From the NCBI GenBank assembly GCA_015492495.1, contig WGEY01000091.1, forward strand, positions 1-32,999: a DNA stretch of 32,999 nt. Reading direction: 5' to 3'. The first letter of the stretch is position 1. Each line of letters starts with the position of its first letter. The position numbers were made by a program, and so were the translations under genes. Under the pieces are notes generated by a model. It made no database searches, was not told the DNA's origin, and saw only the letters and a list, made by a program, of their open reading frames with translations. Shown here piece by piece: positions 24,171-31,961 of the stretch. The DNA comes from Deltaproteobacteria bacterium (lineage in GTDB: Bacteria; Desulfobacterota; GWC2-55-46; DRQE01).

Positions 24171-25216
24171 TGAAGTTCGACGCAGCAAAGAGGAAAAAGT
24201 ACATCAAGAGGAGTGTTAATCCGGTCAGGATAGATCCAGATGCGAGCATCTCGGATCTTTTGAAGTGTATGGGGCAGACCGCGTTCCAGGGGAAAAACCT
24301 CTCCAGGGCGGCCGATGTATGGGAGGAGATGCTCAAGGGAAATACGACCATATTCTTCGGGCTCGCCGGTGCGCTCGTCCCGGCCGGCATGAGGGAGCTC
24401 ATGGTCTATCTTATAAAGAACAGGTACATAGACTGCCTGGTCTCTACCGGGGCCAACCTCTTTCACGACATACACGAGACGCTGGGGTGGCGCCACTGGC
24501 AGGGCTCCCACGCCGTCGACGACAAGGACCTGAGGGACGCTGGCATAGACCGCATGTACGACGTCTTCGCGCTCGAAGAGGAGTTCAACTCATCGGATGA
24601 GTACATATACAGCTTTTCCAACACCCTCGAGAGGCGCCCTTACACCACGAGGGAGTTTCTGTATTTGATGGGGGAGGACCTGTCGAAGAGGAGCAGGAAG
24701 GAAGGTATTCTGACGGCCGCGTACAAGGCGGGTGTGCACGTATACTGTCCGGCCATAGGGGACTCGTCCATAGGAATAGCGCTTGCGTTGAAGGACGGTG
24801 ACGACCATCTCCTTTTCGACGTCGTCGGCGACGTCAAGGAGACGGCGCACCTCACTTCAAGGGCCAGGAACTCAGGGATCGTATTCGCCGGCGGCGGCAC
24901 GCCGAAGAACTTCATACAGCAGACGGAGGTTACGGCCCAGATGATGTGCAAGCGCACGCCCGGACACAAGTACGCCGTACAGATAACAGCCGATGCGCCT
25001 CACTGGGGAGGGCTCAGCGGTTGCACCTTCGAGGAGGCCCAGTCCTGGGGCAAGATCGCCAAGAACTCGAAGAGGGTGACTGTAAACAGCGATACGACCA
25101 TAGCGCTGCCCATAATAGTAAGTGCCCTGGCTCAGAGGATGAATGGGGTTAAGAGAAAGCTTCCGGACCTGAGCCTCAAGAATGCATTCAGGGTCAGAAA
25201 GAGGATATGGGATTGA
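24170..25216 (+). CDS. speY: deoxyhypusine synthase-like protein, probably homospermidine synthase (SpeY type)
   Basis: This 348-residue protein belongs to the deoxyhypusine synthase family. An NAD-binding core includes FFGLAGALVPAGM and VSTGANLFHD. The active-site segment SWGKI, whose lysine (K295 here) forms the imine intermediate in eukaryotic DHS, is conserved. Bacteria lack the eIF5A substrate, and a DHS homologue in the cyanobacterium Anabaena is required for homospermidine formation. The adjacent agmatinase and arginine decarboxylase supply putrescine, so homospermidine synthase is the likely role. The ATG at 24170 overlaps the previous stop, and the 3' end overlaps speB by 10 bases. 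The exact product is inferred; spermidine-linked chemistry is an alternative. Confidence 0.82.
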   Translation: MKFDAAKRKKYIKRSVNPVRIDPDASISDLLKCMGQTAFQGKNLSRAADVWEEMLKGNTTIFFGLAGALVPAGMRELMVYLIKNRYIDCLVSTGANLFHDIHETLGWRHWQGSHAVDDKDLRDAGIDRMYDVFALEEEFNSSDEYIYSFSNTLERRPYTTREFLYLMGEDLSKRSRKEGILTAAYKAGVHVYCPAIGDSSIGIALALKDGDDHLLFDVVGDVKETAHLTSRARNSGIVFAGGGTPKNFIQQTEVTAQMMCKRTPGHKYAVQITADAPHWGGLSGCTFEEAQSWGKIAKNSKRVTVNSDTTIALPIIVSALAQRMNGVKRKLPDLSLKNAFRVRKRIWD

Positions 25217-26112
25217 CGGCCACCGGATCTGCCTTTAACTTCTGCGGCCTCGACGAGGAGGTACGGCGGGACAGGGCCCCGCGTTTCTCTGTACTTCAGG
25301 TCCCTTATGATCTTACGACATCCTATGTGAGCGGGACGAGGAACGGTCCGAGGGCCATCATAGAGGCCTCAGCGCACATGGAGCTCTATGACGAGGAACT
25401 CGGCTTCGAGCCGTACAAGGCCGGTATAGAGACCCTGCCCCCGCTTGAGCCCACGGCGCTTGGGCCGGAGCACATGATAGATAGGGTGAGGGATGCGGCC
25501 GTCGAGGTGTTGGACAATGGAAGGGTTCCGGTGCTTCTGGGCGGGGAGCACAGTGTGACCCTTGGGCTGGTAAGGGCCTTGAGAGAGAGGCACCCTACGC
25601 TTTCCGTCTTTCACCTCGACGCACACGCTGATATGAGGGATAGATACCAGGATACCCCCTTCAACCATGCCTGTGTGGCGAGGAGGATATCCGAGATATG
25701 CCCGATCGTGCAGGCCGGGGTGAGGAGCCTGAGCAGGGAAGAGGCCTTGTTCCTGAAGGATTGTACGGCTGTGAGGACGTACTACGCAGCCGATATAAGA
25801 AAAGGGGTGGACTGGGGAGCCGTGGCGGACGGACTCTCCGACGAGGTCTTCATCACGATAGACCTCGATGTCTTCGACCCTTCGATAATGCCCGCAACCG
25901 GCACCCCTGAGCCTGGCGGGCTTGGCTGGTACGAGGTCCTCGATGCATTGGGTACAGTCATATCAAAGAAAAACGTCGTGGGCTTTGACTTGGTCGAGCT
26001 CAGCCCCATACCGGGCAATGTCGCCCCCGACTTTCTTGCGGCGAGACTGGCCTACAAGGTCATGGGTTACATGGAGAGGTCGCTTCGCCGGGAAGATCGG
26101 TCTTCGCTGTAA
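25207..26112 (+). CDS. speB: agmatinase
   Basis: This 301-residue ureohydrolase hydrolyses agmatine to putrescine and urea. The di-manganese ligands are in GGEHSVTLG, HLDAHADMRDRY and ITIDLDVFDPS. TGTPEPGGLGW and FDLVELSP complete the family pattern. Agmatinase rather than arginase is preferred because the next gene makes agmatine from arginine and the previous one would use putrescine. The start at 25207 lies inside the end of the DHS-like gene, with AAAGAGG upstream. Length is typical. Confidence 0.93.
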   Translation: MGLTATGSAFNFCGLDEEVRRDRAPRFSVLQVPYDLTTSYVSGTRNGPRAIIEASAHMELYDEELGFEPYKAGIETLPPLEPTALGPEHMIDRVRDAAVEVLDNGRVPVLLGGEHSVTLGLVRALRERHPTLSVFHLDAHADMRDRYQDTPFNHACVARRISEICPIVQAGVRSLSREEALFLKDCTAVRTYYAADIRKGVDWGAVADGLSDEVFITIDLDVFDPSIMPATGTPEPGGLGWYEVLDALGTVISKKNVVGFDLVELSPIPGNVAPDFLAARLAYKVMGYMERSLRREDRSSL

Positions 26113-26161
26113 GCCTTTGAACACCATACATCATAAATGATCACCGGAGGTGTGTAAGACC

Positions 26162-26707
26162 ATGTTTGTTCCGAAAAGAGTGTTTTTTACAAAAGGTGTG
26201 GGCATACACAAGGAGGAGCTCCACTCCTTTGAGCTCGCTCTGCGTGACGCGGGCATAGAGAAGCTTAATCTGGTCCAGGTATCAAGCATCTTTCCCCCAG
26301 GATGCAAGGTGATCTCTCGAAGCCAGGGTATGAAGAGGCTCTCTCCGGGACAGGTGACCTTTTGCGTGATGAGCAGGCTTTCGAGCAACGAGCCCCGTCG
26401 CCTCATGGCGGCCTCCATCGGTTGCGCCCTGCCGGTCGATAAGAAGCTCTACGGGTATCTGAGCGAACACCACGCCTACGGACAGACCGATACGGTCGCA
26501 GGGGATTATGCCGAAGACCTTGCGGCGGCCATGCTCGCCTCCACACTCGGCATAGAGCTCGATGAGAACCTCGGCTGGGACGAGAAAAAGGAGATTTACA
26601 GGATAAGCGACAAGATAGTCAAGACGACCAACATCACACAGTCGGCCATAGTCAAGAGCGACGGCAAATACACAACTGTGATCGCGGCGGCGGTTCTTAT
26701 ACCGTAG
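26162..26707 (+). CDS. pdaD: pyruvoyl-dependent arginine decarboxylase
   Basis: This 181-residue proenzyme self-cleaves at the Ser-Ser pair in [13 protein letters not shown] (between S41 and S42). The new N-terminal serine becomes the pyruvoyl cofactor. It decarboxylates arginine to agmatine. The [10 protein letters not shown] start, [19 protein letters not shown] and GYAEDLAA-like block are family features of the archaeal-type enzyme. The ATG at 26162 was chosen; a GTG at 26150 touches the GGAGG ribosome site and is unlikely. It is the third gene of a polyamine operon, 49 bases after speB, and supplies its first step. Confidence 0.92.
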   Translation: MFVPKRVFFTKGVGIHKEELHSFELALRDAGIEKLNLVQVSSIFPPGCKVISRSQGMKRLSPGQVTFCVMSRLSSNEPRRLMAASIGCALPVDKKLYGYLSEHHAYGQTDTVAGDYAEDLAAAMLASTLGIELDENLGWDEKKEIYRISDKIVKTTNITQSAIVKSDGKYTTVIAAAVLIP

Positions 26708-26898
26708 AGTGCCTCGGCGGAACCATCTGGATACGGTCGGTCCTATGGTAGGCGCCATGTTCAGCGTCTCGGACAGGGCGGCGTGTGAACCGATATCGTT
26801 CAGTGCATTATCCCGTGCCAGGGGATGGCCTCACAGCGGAAGAAAAAGATTGTACACCGTGGAATGTTGATATATATTTAAGGTAGCTCTGATTAATC

Positions 26899-27071
26899 CG
26901 TCATTGCAGAGGCTTGTCACGACGCGGAGCGAGGGGGCCGGCCCGGCGAAACAATCTCTAAGTGTTTGATTTCATTAAAAACGAGATTGGAGGAGATAAG
27001 AACCCTTCTACCCGGCGAGGTCGCTTCATCCGTTTATCGGATCCGGTGCTTTGCTGCGCTTGCAATGACGA
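26899..27071. repeat. inverted pair of CGTCATTGC...CAATCTC-type repeats
   Basis: The left arm begins CGTCATTGCA (26899) and ends with ACAATCTC (26951-26958). The right arm begins GAGATTG (26983) and ends TGCAATGACG (27061-27070). The arm ends are reverse complements and the interiors are diverged. The two arms are separated by a short AT-rich stretch. This matches the layout of widespread small bacterial palindromic repeats that pair head to head. No transposase is present. Confidence 0.5.
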
Positions 27072-27102
27072 GACGGGCAATAAATCAGGGTTTCCTTAAA
27101 TG
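27028..27102 (+). repeat. interspersed repeat copy upstream of the methyltransferase
   Basis: This is the second copy of the element at 17562-17643. Both contain CCGTTTATC/CCGCTTTATC, CTTGCAATGA and CAGGG(C/T)TTCCTTAAAT in the same order and similar spacing. Its CTTGCAATGACG part is also the end of the inverted repeat pair described at 26899-27071, so the two elements are fused or related. Confidence 0.5.
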
Positions 27103-27321
27103 GGGAGGGTGAATTGACCGCTGGACGCTGCCGGGGTGGTGGGACGGTAAGCAGCCCTGCTGCGCCTGCTGCATGCACACGGTACTGTCGCGTATATCCG
27201 ACCGATCCACGCAAGCACCATAGTATCCCGTGTGATAAACGTTGCATAAGCGTGTCTTTCGGTGAAGGACTCACGGGCTTGCCGTAACGGTCGTGGGTAA
27301 GGCCCGTGGCAGCGGAACTTC

Positions 27322-27351
27322 TTTTCAAACCGGGGGATGATAAAATATAGT
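27322..27351 (+). promoter_or_regulatory. possible promoter of the methyltransferase gene
   Basis: TTTTCA (27322-27327) and TATAGT (27346-27351) are 18 bases apart, 4/6 and 5/6 matches. The surrounding TAAAATATAGTATA is the most AT-rich patch in this part of the gap. The predicted start leaves a ~35-base leader before the TTG start at 27393. Confidence 0.4.
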
Positions 27352-27392
27352 ATACCTAAAAGACCATAACAGCTTGTTAATGGAGCGGAGAC

Positions 27393-28010
27393 TTGGAACT
27401 CGAATCGGTAAAGAGGATATACAGAGGTTACTCGAACGTTTACGATGCGCTCTTTAAGAGGTTCTTTTATCCGAGGATAAAATGCGCCATAAGCTCGATG
27501 GATATAAAGCCGGGCGAAAGGGTGCTTGATGTGGGGGTCGGTACAGGGCTTTCCCTTCCGCTGTATCCCAGAAACTGTGAGGTGGTGGGCATCGATCTTT
27601 CGAGAGAGATGCTCATGAAGGCGAAGAAAAAGGTCATCGTCAACAGGCTCGACCACATCCGGCTCTTCGAGATGGATGCGATGAACCTTGCCTTTGCGGA
27701 CAACAGCTTCGACAAGGTGTTTATATCGCACGTTGTGAGCGTTGTGCCCAACCCCTACAGGGTCATGGACGAGGTGAAGAGGGTGTGTAAGAGGGAGGGG
27801 GACATAGTCATCGTAAACCACTTCCAGAGCAAGAACAAGATGGTGGCCGGCTTTGAGAAGGTCATAACACCGGTGAGCGAGAAGATAGGCTGGCGCTCCG
27901 ATCTTTCCATGGATGAATTCATAGCAAGGGCCAAGCTGAAGGTCAAGAGAAAGTTCAAGCTCAAGAAACTGGACTTTTGGTACCTTATATTTACCGTAAA
28001 CGAAAAGTAA
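27393..28010 (+). CDS. pmtA: class I SAM methyltransferase, phosphatidylethanolamine N-methyltransferase (PmtA) type
   Basis: This 205-residue protein has a Rossmann methyltransferase fold. Motif I is VLDVGVGTGLSLPLYP, motif II EVVGIDLSREML and motif III FEMDAMNLAFADNSFD. The GVGTGLSLPLYP form and the short length are typical of bacterial PmtA enzymes, which methylate phosphatidylethanolamine towards phosphatidylcholine. The N-terminal YSNVYDALFKRFFYPR also fits. The start is a TTG with GGAGCGGAG just upstream; no in-frame ATG is available near it. A small-molecule methyltransferase of the same fold remains possible. It stands alone between a repeat-rich gap and rimI. Confidence 0.7.
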   Translation: MELESVKRIYRGYSNVYDALFKRFFYPRIKCAISSMDIKPGERVLDVGVGTGLSLPLYPRNCEVVGIDLSREMLMKAKKKVIVNRLDHIRLFEMDAMNLAFADNSFDKVFISHVVSVVPNPYRVMDEVKRVCKREGDIVIVNHFQSKNKMVAGFEKVITPVSEKIGWRSDLSMDEFIARAKLKVKRKFKLKKLDFWYLIFTVNEK

Positions 28011-28092
28011 ACCACCCCTTAATTGACAGTACAGAGGCCCTGTTCAAGGTCTTATCCTCCTTGATCCATAAAGATGAAAAAGAAGCACCGGA

Positions 28093-28587
28093 TTGCGTAC
28101 CAGAGGACATATCCCGACTGCCTGCCGGATCCTTCCCATGACAGAAGACGACCTGGACGATGTGTTGAGGATTGAAAACCTCTCATTCCCCCAGCCGTGG
28201 ACGAGGGGGATGTTCGAGAGCGAACTCCACAACCCCGTCTCGAGCGCATTCGTTGAAAGGGTTGCATACAAGGGAGAGGAGGTGCTCGCGGGCTATATCG
28301 TATTCTGGATGGTAGTGGGAGAGGCGCATATAATGAACATCGCAGTGGCCCCTGAGCTGCGCGGGATGGGGCTTGCAAAGAGGCTCTTGTCGTTCGCTCT
28401 GAACTACATGGAGCAGAGCGGTATCTCCTCCGTATTCCTGGAGGTACGCAGGTCCAATACCGCTGCGAGAAGACTATACGAGAAGTTCGGCTTTGAAGAG
28501 GCGTTCGTAAGGGAGAGGTACTACGGCGACGAGGATGCGATAGTCATGAGGCTTGAGCTCAAACAAGGGAGCTGCCGGGGTATTTAA
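28093..28587 (+). CDS. rimI: ribosomal-protein-alanine N-acetyltransferase RimI-like (GNAT)
   Basis: This 164-residue GNAT protein opens with RILPMTEDDLDDVLRIENLSFPQPWTRGMF, the RimI-type N-terminus. The acetyl-CoA loop RGMGLAKRLL follows IMNIAVAPEL, and LEVRRSNTAARRLYEKFGFEE is the usual C-terminal half. RimI acetylates the N-terminal alanine of ribosomal protein S18, though relatives have other targets. The TTG at 28093 keeps the first strand (RILPM) intact but has a weak ribosome site. The ATG at 28138 would cut that strand, so the start is uncertain. pyrK follows after 3 bases, so the genes are probably co-transcribed. Confidence 0.85.
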   Translation: MRTRGHIPTACRILPMTEDDLDDVLRIENLSFPQPWTRGMFESELHNPVSSAFVERVAYKGEEVLAGYIVFWMVVGEAHIMNIAVAPELRGMGLAKRLLSFALNYMEQSGISSVFLEVRRSNTAARRLYEKFGFEEAFVRERYYGDEDAIVMRLELKQGSCRGI

Positions 28588-28590
28588 CAG

Positions 28591-29370
28591 ATGTCGAACG
28601 CAACGGTCATATACAACGAACACGTGGGTGGTCCGTTCTTCCGAATGGCGCTGCGCTGGAAGGGCAGGGGGTTCAGGCCGGGTCAGTTCGTGATGGTCAG
28701 GGTCTCTGGCGCTCTGGATCCGCTCCTCAGAAGACCGTTCGGCATATACGACGTATTGGGGGGAAGGAAAGGCATCGAGATACTCTACAAGGTGGTCGGC
28801 AGGGGAACCGGGATGCTTTCCGAGCTTGATCCGGGTGACAGGGTTGATGTGCTCGGTCCGCTCGGTAACGGTTTCCCAATGGTGCGTGATCCGGGAAGTC
28901 TCGTGATGGTCGCCGGGGGTATAGGGGTTGCGCCCTTTTTCTGGCTTGCCAAGGGGATGGCAGGGAAGGGTCGCAGGCCGGTCCTGCTCTACGGCGCGAG
29001 AACAAAGGAGGAGGTGCGGCTGGTAAGGCCGTTCAGGGCGGTAGGGGTGCGCGTTAGGGTTACGACAGAGGACGGCAGCGTGGGCTCAAGGGGGCTTGTT
29101 ACGGATCTACTGGATAGAGAGCTGGTCGAAGGCAGGACGGTTTACGCCTGCGGCCCGCTCGGGATGCTCATGGCCGTGTCAGAGGCCGCCCGCAGAAGGG
29201 GGGTTAAGTGCCTTGTTTCGCTCGAGAGGGCAATGGCCTGCGGCATAGGGGTCTGCCTCGGCTGTGCCGTTAAGACAAGGCCGCATCCCCAGGAGCAAAA
29301 GCATTACTCCATGGTATGCTCGGACGGCCCGGTATTCGCGAGCGAGGAGATAGACTGGGATTCTTTTTGA
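28591..29370 (+). CDS. pyrK: dihydroorotate dehydrogenase electron-transfer subunit PyrK
   Basis: This 259-residue subunit carries FAD and a [2Fe-2S] cluster and passes electrons from PyrD to NAD+. RRPFGIYDV is the flavin-binding turn, and GGIGVAPFFWLAK and YACGPLGML belong to the NAD-binding half. The cluster ligands are in ACGIGVCLGCAVKT and MVCSDGPVF. It is followed by pyrD after 28 bases, as expected for a type-1B enzyme. It is a distant relative of the minus-strand gamma-type protein at 4521-5363, but the partner gene identifies this copy as the pyrimidine enzyme. Confidence 0.94.
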   Translation: MSNATVIYNEHVGGPFFRMALRWKGRGFRPGQFVMVRVSGALDPLLRRPFGIYDVLGGRKGIEILYKVVGRGTGMLSELDPGDRVDVLGPLGNGFPMVRDPGSLVMVAGGIGVAPFFWLAKGMAGKGRRPVLLYGARTKEEVRLVRPFRAVGVRVRVTTEDGSVGSRGLVTDLLDRELVEGRTVYACGPLGMLMAVSEAARRRGVKCLVSLERAMACGIGVCLGCAVKTRPHPQEQKHYSMVCSDGPVFASEEIDWDSF

Positions 29371-29398
29371 TCGTATCGTAGCCTGAGAGGGGTATGCA

Positions 29399-30382
29399 AT
29401 GGGCAGGACTTCTTTTTCCATGACCGCTTCGGGCAAGGTCGCCCTGGGCGTCGACATAGGCGGGTTGAAGCTTAAAAACCCCGTCATGACGGCCTCGGGC
29501 ACCTTCGGCTACGGGATCGAGTTTTCGCCCTACATGGACCTGAACAGACTCGGCGCCGTGGTCGTCAAGGGGCTTTCCTTGAGGCCCAGGGACGGTAACC
29601 CCGCACCGAGGACCATCGAGACACCCTGCGGCATGTTGAACGCGATAGGGCTGCAGAACGTGGGCGTCGAGGCGTTCATCGATGAGAAGCTGCCGCTTCT
29701 GAGGAGGTTCAGTACACGAGTTGTCGCCAATATCTTCGGAGAGACCGTGCGGGAGTATTCGGAGGTTGCAAGGAGGCTAGATGGGGCAAGGGGTGTCGAT
29801 GCTGTGGAGATAAATATCTCCTGTCCCAACGTGAAGAAAGGGGGGATGGTCTTCGGGACGGACCCGGTGGAGGCGTCGAAGGTCGTAAGGGCCGTAAGAA
29901 AGGCCACCGGCCTGCATGTGATGACCAAGCTTTCGCCCAACGTGACGGATATAAAGGTGATGGTCAAGGCCGTCCAGGATGCAGGGACAGACTCCATATC
30001 CCTCGTGAACACGATCACCGGCATGGCCGTTGACGTAGAGGCGAGACGTGCTGTTCTGGCTACTACCGTCGGTGGGCTTTCAGGGCCCGCCATAAGGCCT
30101 GTGGCCTTGAGAATGGTCTGGGAGGCCGCGCAGGTTGCAAGGGTGCCCATTGTGGGAGTGGGAGGGATCGTCACGGCTAGGGATGCGCTTGAGTTCATCA
30201 TCGCCGGGGCCACCGCCGTTCAGGTCGGCACGGCCAACTTCCTTGAGCCCGACTCGGCGGTAAAGGTAATCGACGGGATCGAGGATTACATGAAAAGACA
30301 CGGGATCAGGGATGTCAACGAGATAGTCGGATCTTTGAAGACCCCCGGGCCCCGCGCTAATCCGACAGGTTCAGCACGCTGA
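29399..30382 (+). CDS. pyrD: dihydroorotate dehydrogenase, type 1B catalytic subunit
   Basis: This 327-residue FMN enzyme oxidises dihydroorotate to orotate in pyrimidine synthesis. LKNPVMTASGTFGYG, VVVKGLSLRPRDGNPAPR, INISCPNVKKGG (catalytic C142 in the type-1 arrangement), TKLSPNVTDI and VGVGGIVTARDALEFIIAGA are all family motifs. The ATG at 29399 follows GAGAGGGG; an ATG at 29420 is an alternative. The last ~15 residues (TPGPRANPTGSAR) exceed the usual end and are encoded by DNA that overlaps the convergent mrp gene by 26 bases. Confidence 0.95.
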   Translation: MGRTSFSMTASGKVALGVDIGGLKLKNPVMTASGTFGYGIEFSPYMDLNRLGAVVVKGLSLRPRDGNPAPRTIETPCGMLNAIGLQNVGVEAFIDEKLPLLRRFSTRVVANIFGETVREYSEVARRLDGARGVDAVEINISCPNVKKGGMVFGTDPVEASKVVRAVRKATGLHVMTKLSPNVTDIKVMVKAVQDAGTDSISLVNTITGMAVDVEARRAVLATTVGGLSGPAIRPVALRMVWEAAQVARVPIVGVGGIVTARDALEFIIAGATAVQVGTANFLEPDSAVKVIDGIEDYMKRHGIRDVNEIVGSLKTPGPRANPTGSAR

Positions 30383-31421
30383 TCCTGCTCGCCACCTGCT
30401 CCGCTATCTTCATGAATGCAGCGGTCTGCGCCGAATCCGGTGCGGCCACGACTACGGGGGTTCCGGCGTCTCCCGCCTTTCTTATCTCGGGATCTATGGG
30501 GATTGCGCCGAGGAAGGGGACATCGTACCTCCGGCTCGTCTTTTCTCCGCCGCCGTGGCTGAAGATTTCCGTTTCATGCCCGCAGTGAGGGCAGACGAAT
30601 GAACTCATGTTTTCGACTATGCCGAGTATGGGGACCTTCACCTCGCCGAACATCTTTATGGCACGCCTTGCATCTATGAGCGCCACGTCCTGCGGGGTGG
30701 TGACCACAACGGCCCCTGTAAGGGGTATGGTCTGCACCAGCGTGAGCTGGGCATCCCCTGTGCCAGGCGGCAGGTCTATCACGAGGTAGTCGAGCTGACC
30801 CCACTCAACCCCTTTCAGAAACTGCTGGACCAGCTGCATCACGAGCGGCCCGCGCCATATGAGCGGGGTTTCTTCGTCGAGCATGAACCCCACGCTCATG
30901 AGCTTTATACCGTGGCTTTCGTGCGGTATGAGTCTTTTGTCATCAGTGGCCTCAAGCGGCTTGTGGATCCCCATCATGATGGGGATGCTCGGACCGTATA
31001 TGTCTATGTCCAGTATGCCTACCCTCGAGCCCTTCTTCGAGAGCGCCAGCGCGAGGTTCACCGAGACCGTTGATTTGCCCACCCCGCCCTTGCCGCTGGC
31101 AACGGCTATGGTGTTCCTGACCCCCGGGATGGGCTCCTTTTCTGGAAGGCCCTTTGTGCGCGGCACCTCGGCGGTCGTCTCGACCGATACTTCGGTAACC
31201 CCTGGTATCCGTGCCACCGCATCCCTTGCCGCGCTCTCGAGTTCCTTTTTCAAGGGACAGGCATGGGTGGTGAGGACGAGCCTGAAGGAGACCTTGCCCT
31301 GTTCTATCCTTATGTTCCTTATCATGTTGAGGCTCACGAGATCCTTGTTGAGTTCTGGATCCATGACCCCCTTCAAAGCCTCAAGTACGTCAGCCTGGGT
31401 TATCTCTGAAGCCTGTGTCAA
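30357..31421 (-). CDS. mrp: Mrp/NBP35-type iron-sulfur carrier ATPase with N-terminal MIP18-type domain
   Basis: This 354-residue protein has an N-terminal DUF59/MIP18-like domain (residues ~6-85, VLEALKGVMDPELNKDLVSL). A deviant Walker A, GKGGVGKST (110-118), DIDIYGPSIP and VIDLPPGTGDAQLTL follow. CPHC (C277, C280) is the bridging cluster site of the dimer. Mrp proteins carry [4Fe-4S] clusters to target enzymes. The start is a TTG with GGAGG about ten bases upstream; no in-frame ATG is near. It is the last gene of the minus-strand redox cluster and runs tail-to-tail into pyrD. Confidence 0.93.
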   Translation of the reverse strand: MTQASEITQADVLEALKGVMDPELNKDLVSLNMIRNIRIEQGKVSFRLVLTTHACPLKKELESAARDAVARIPGVTEVSVETTAEVPRTKGLPEKEPIPGVRNTIAVASGKGGVGKSTVSVNLALALSKKGSRVGILDIDIYGPSIPIMMGIHKPLEATDDKRLIPHESHGIKLMSVGFMLDEETPLIWRGPLVMQLVQQFLKGVEWGQLDYLVIDLPPGTGDAQLTLVQTIPLTGAVVVTTPQDVALIDARRAIKMFGEVKVPILGIVENMSSFVCPHCGHETEIFSHGGGEKTSRRYDVPFLGAIPIDPEIRKAGDAGTPVVVAAPDSAQTAAFMKIAEQVASRISVLNLSD

Positions 31422-31510
31422 TTCCCTGAACCTCCATGCCGTCTCGGTCCCGTGGGCTGCAACGCCCCATGGATTAAAGACGGGCCGCTGGTTGTGTCGA
31501 GCCGATATCC

Positions 31511-31711
31511 CTACTCCTCCGCGGCCTTGTTGAGTTCCTCGAGGAGTTCATCGAGCGGGGCCCCGTCCCGAAGGGCCGCCTCTTCAATGGTTGCGGCACC
31601 GCCGCAGCATGAGTCTATGTTGAAACGGCTGAAGACCCCTATGGTGTTGGGGTACTCCTTGATGACGTCGTTTACTATCTGATACTTTGTTATCTTGGCC
31701 TCTTCCTTCAT
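31511..31711 (-). CDS. stand-alone ScdA_N/DUF542-like protein
   Basis: This 66-residue protein matches the N-terminal domain of RIC/ScdA/YtfE proteins. VNDVIKEYPNTIGVFSRFNIDSCCGG carries the vicinal cysteines C35 and C36. The acidic, helical rest (TIEEAALRDGAPLDELLEELN) completes the domain. In full RIC proteins this domain precedes a di-iron hemerythrin-like part that repairs Fe-S clusters after nitric oxide or oxidative damage; that part is absent here. The gene lies 12 bases after the DUF1858 gene, which has a similar fold pattern. A role in redox sensing or cluster repair is inferred. Confidence 0.8.
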   Translation of the reverse strand: MKEEAKITKYQIVNDVIKEYPNTIGVFSRFNIDSCCGGAATIEEAALRDGAPLDELLEELNKAAEE

Positions 31712-31723
31712 CTTAACGGATCC

Positions 31724-31942
31724 TTATTGATTTTCCTGTTCAGCGGCCTCATTGAGCTCTCTTACCACCTCGTCCGCGTCCACCCCGTGCATGGTCGCAC
31801 CGAACGCTATGTCTTCGGTCTTTGCGCCCGGGCAGGTAAAGCAGCCGTTGCCGAACCACTTCATGAAGACCTTTTCCGTGGCAGGATACTTGTCCAGCAC
31901 CTCGCCGATGCTCATATCCTTTGTTATCTTCTGTTCGGACAT
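31724..31942 (-). CDS. DUF1858 small redox protein
   Basis: This 72-residue protein contains the DUF1858 pattern: KITKDMSIGEVLDKYPATEKVFMKWFGNGC followed by FTCPGA (C34, C37, a CxxC pair). DUF1858 domains are found alone or fused to hybrid-cluster proteins and are thought to form a redox-active disulfide. The start has AGGAGG upstream. It resembles the next gene (31511-31711) in fold, so the pair may have arisen by duplication. It sits directly downstream of the haem-copper-oxidase-like gene, with 19 bases between. Confidence 0.82.
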   Translation of the reverse strand: MSEQKITKDMSIGEVLDKYPATEKVFMKWFGNGCFTCPGAKTEDIAFGATMHGVDADEVVRELNEAAEQENQ

Positions 31943-31961
31943 ATGTTCCTCCTTGCTTTGC

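Larger units (their letters stand above)
26708..27392. other. 685-base gap without a recognisable gene
   Basis: Neither strand shows a credible protein. The first ~190 bases have no clear structure apart from an imperfect ACCAT/ATGGT pair soon after the pdaD stop. The middle holds an inverted pair of CGTCATTGC-type repeats (26899-27071). The interspersed repeat shared with 17562-17643 overlaps its right end. A promoter for the methyltransferase lies at the 3' edge. The stretch 27100-27330 is GC-rich and may be decayed coding DNA, but no family could be read from it. Confidence 0.5.

Noticed and set aside
26708-27392. tRNA or other known RNA gene in the largest gap
   Set aside because: No T-loop-like GTTCRA with matching acceptor arms was found; the visible structure is explained by repeats.
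27096-27821. 241-codon minus-strand frame over the methyltransferase start and its upstream gap
   Set aside because: Antisense to the SAM motifs of the methyltransferase and without a recognisable family; the gap part could be decayed coding DNA but cannot be assigned.
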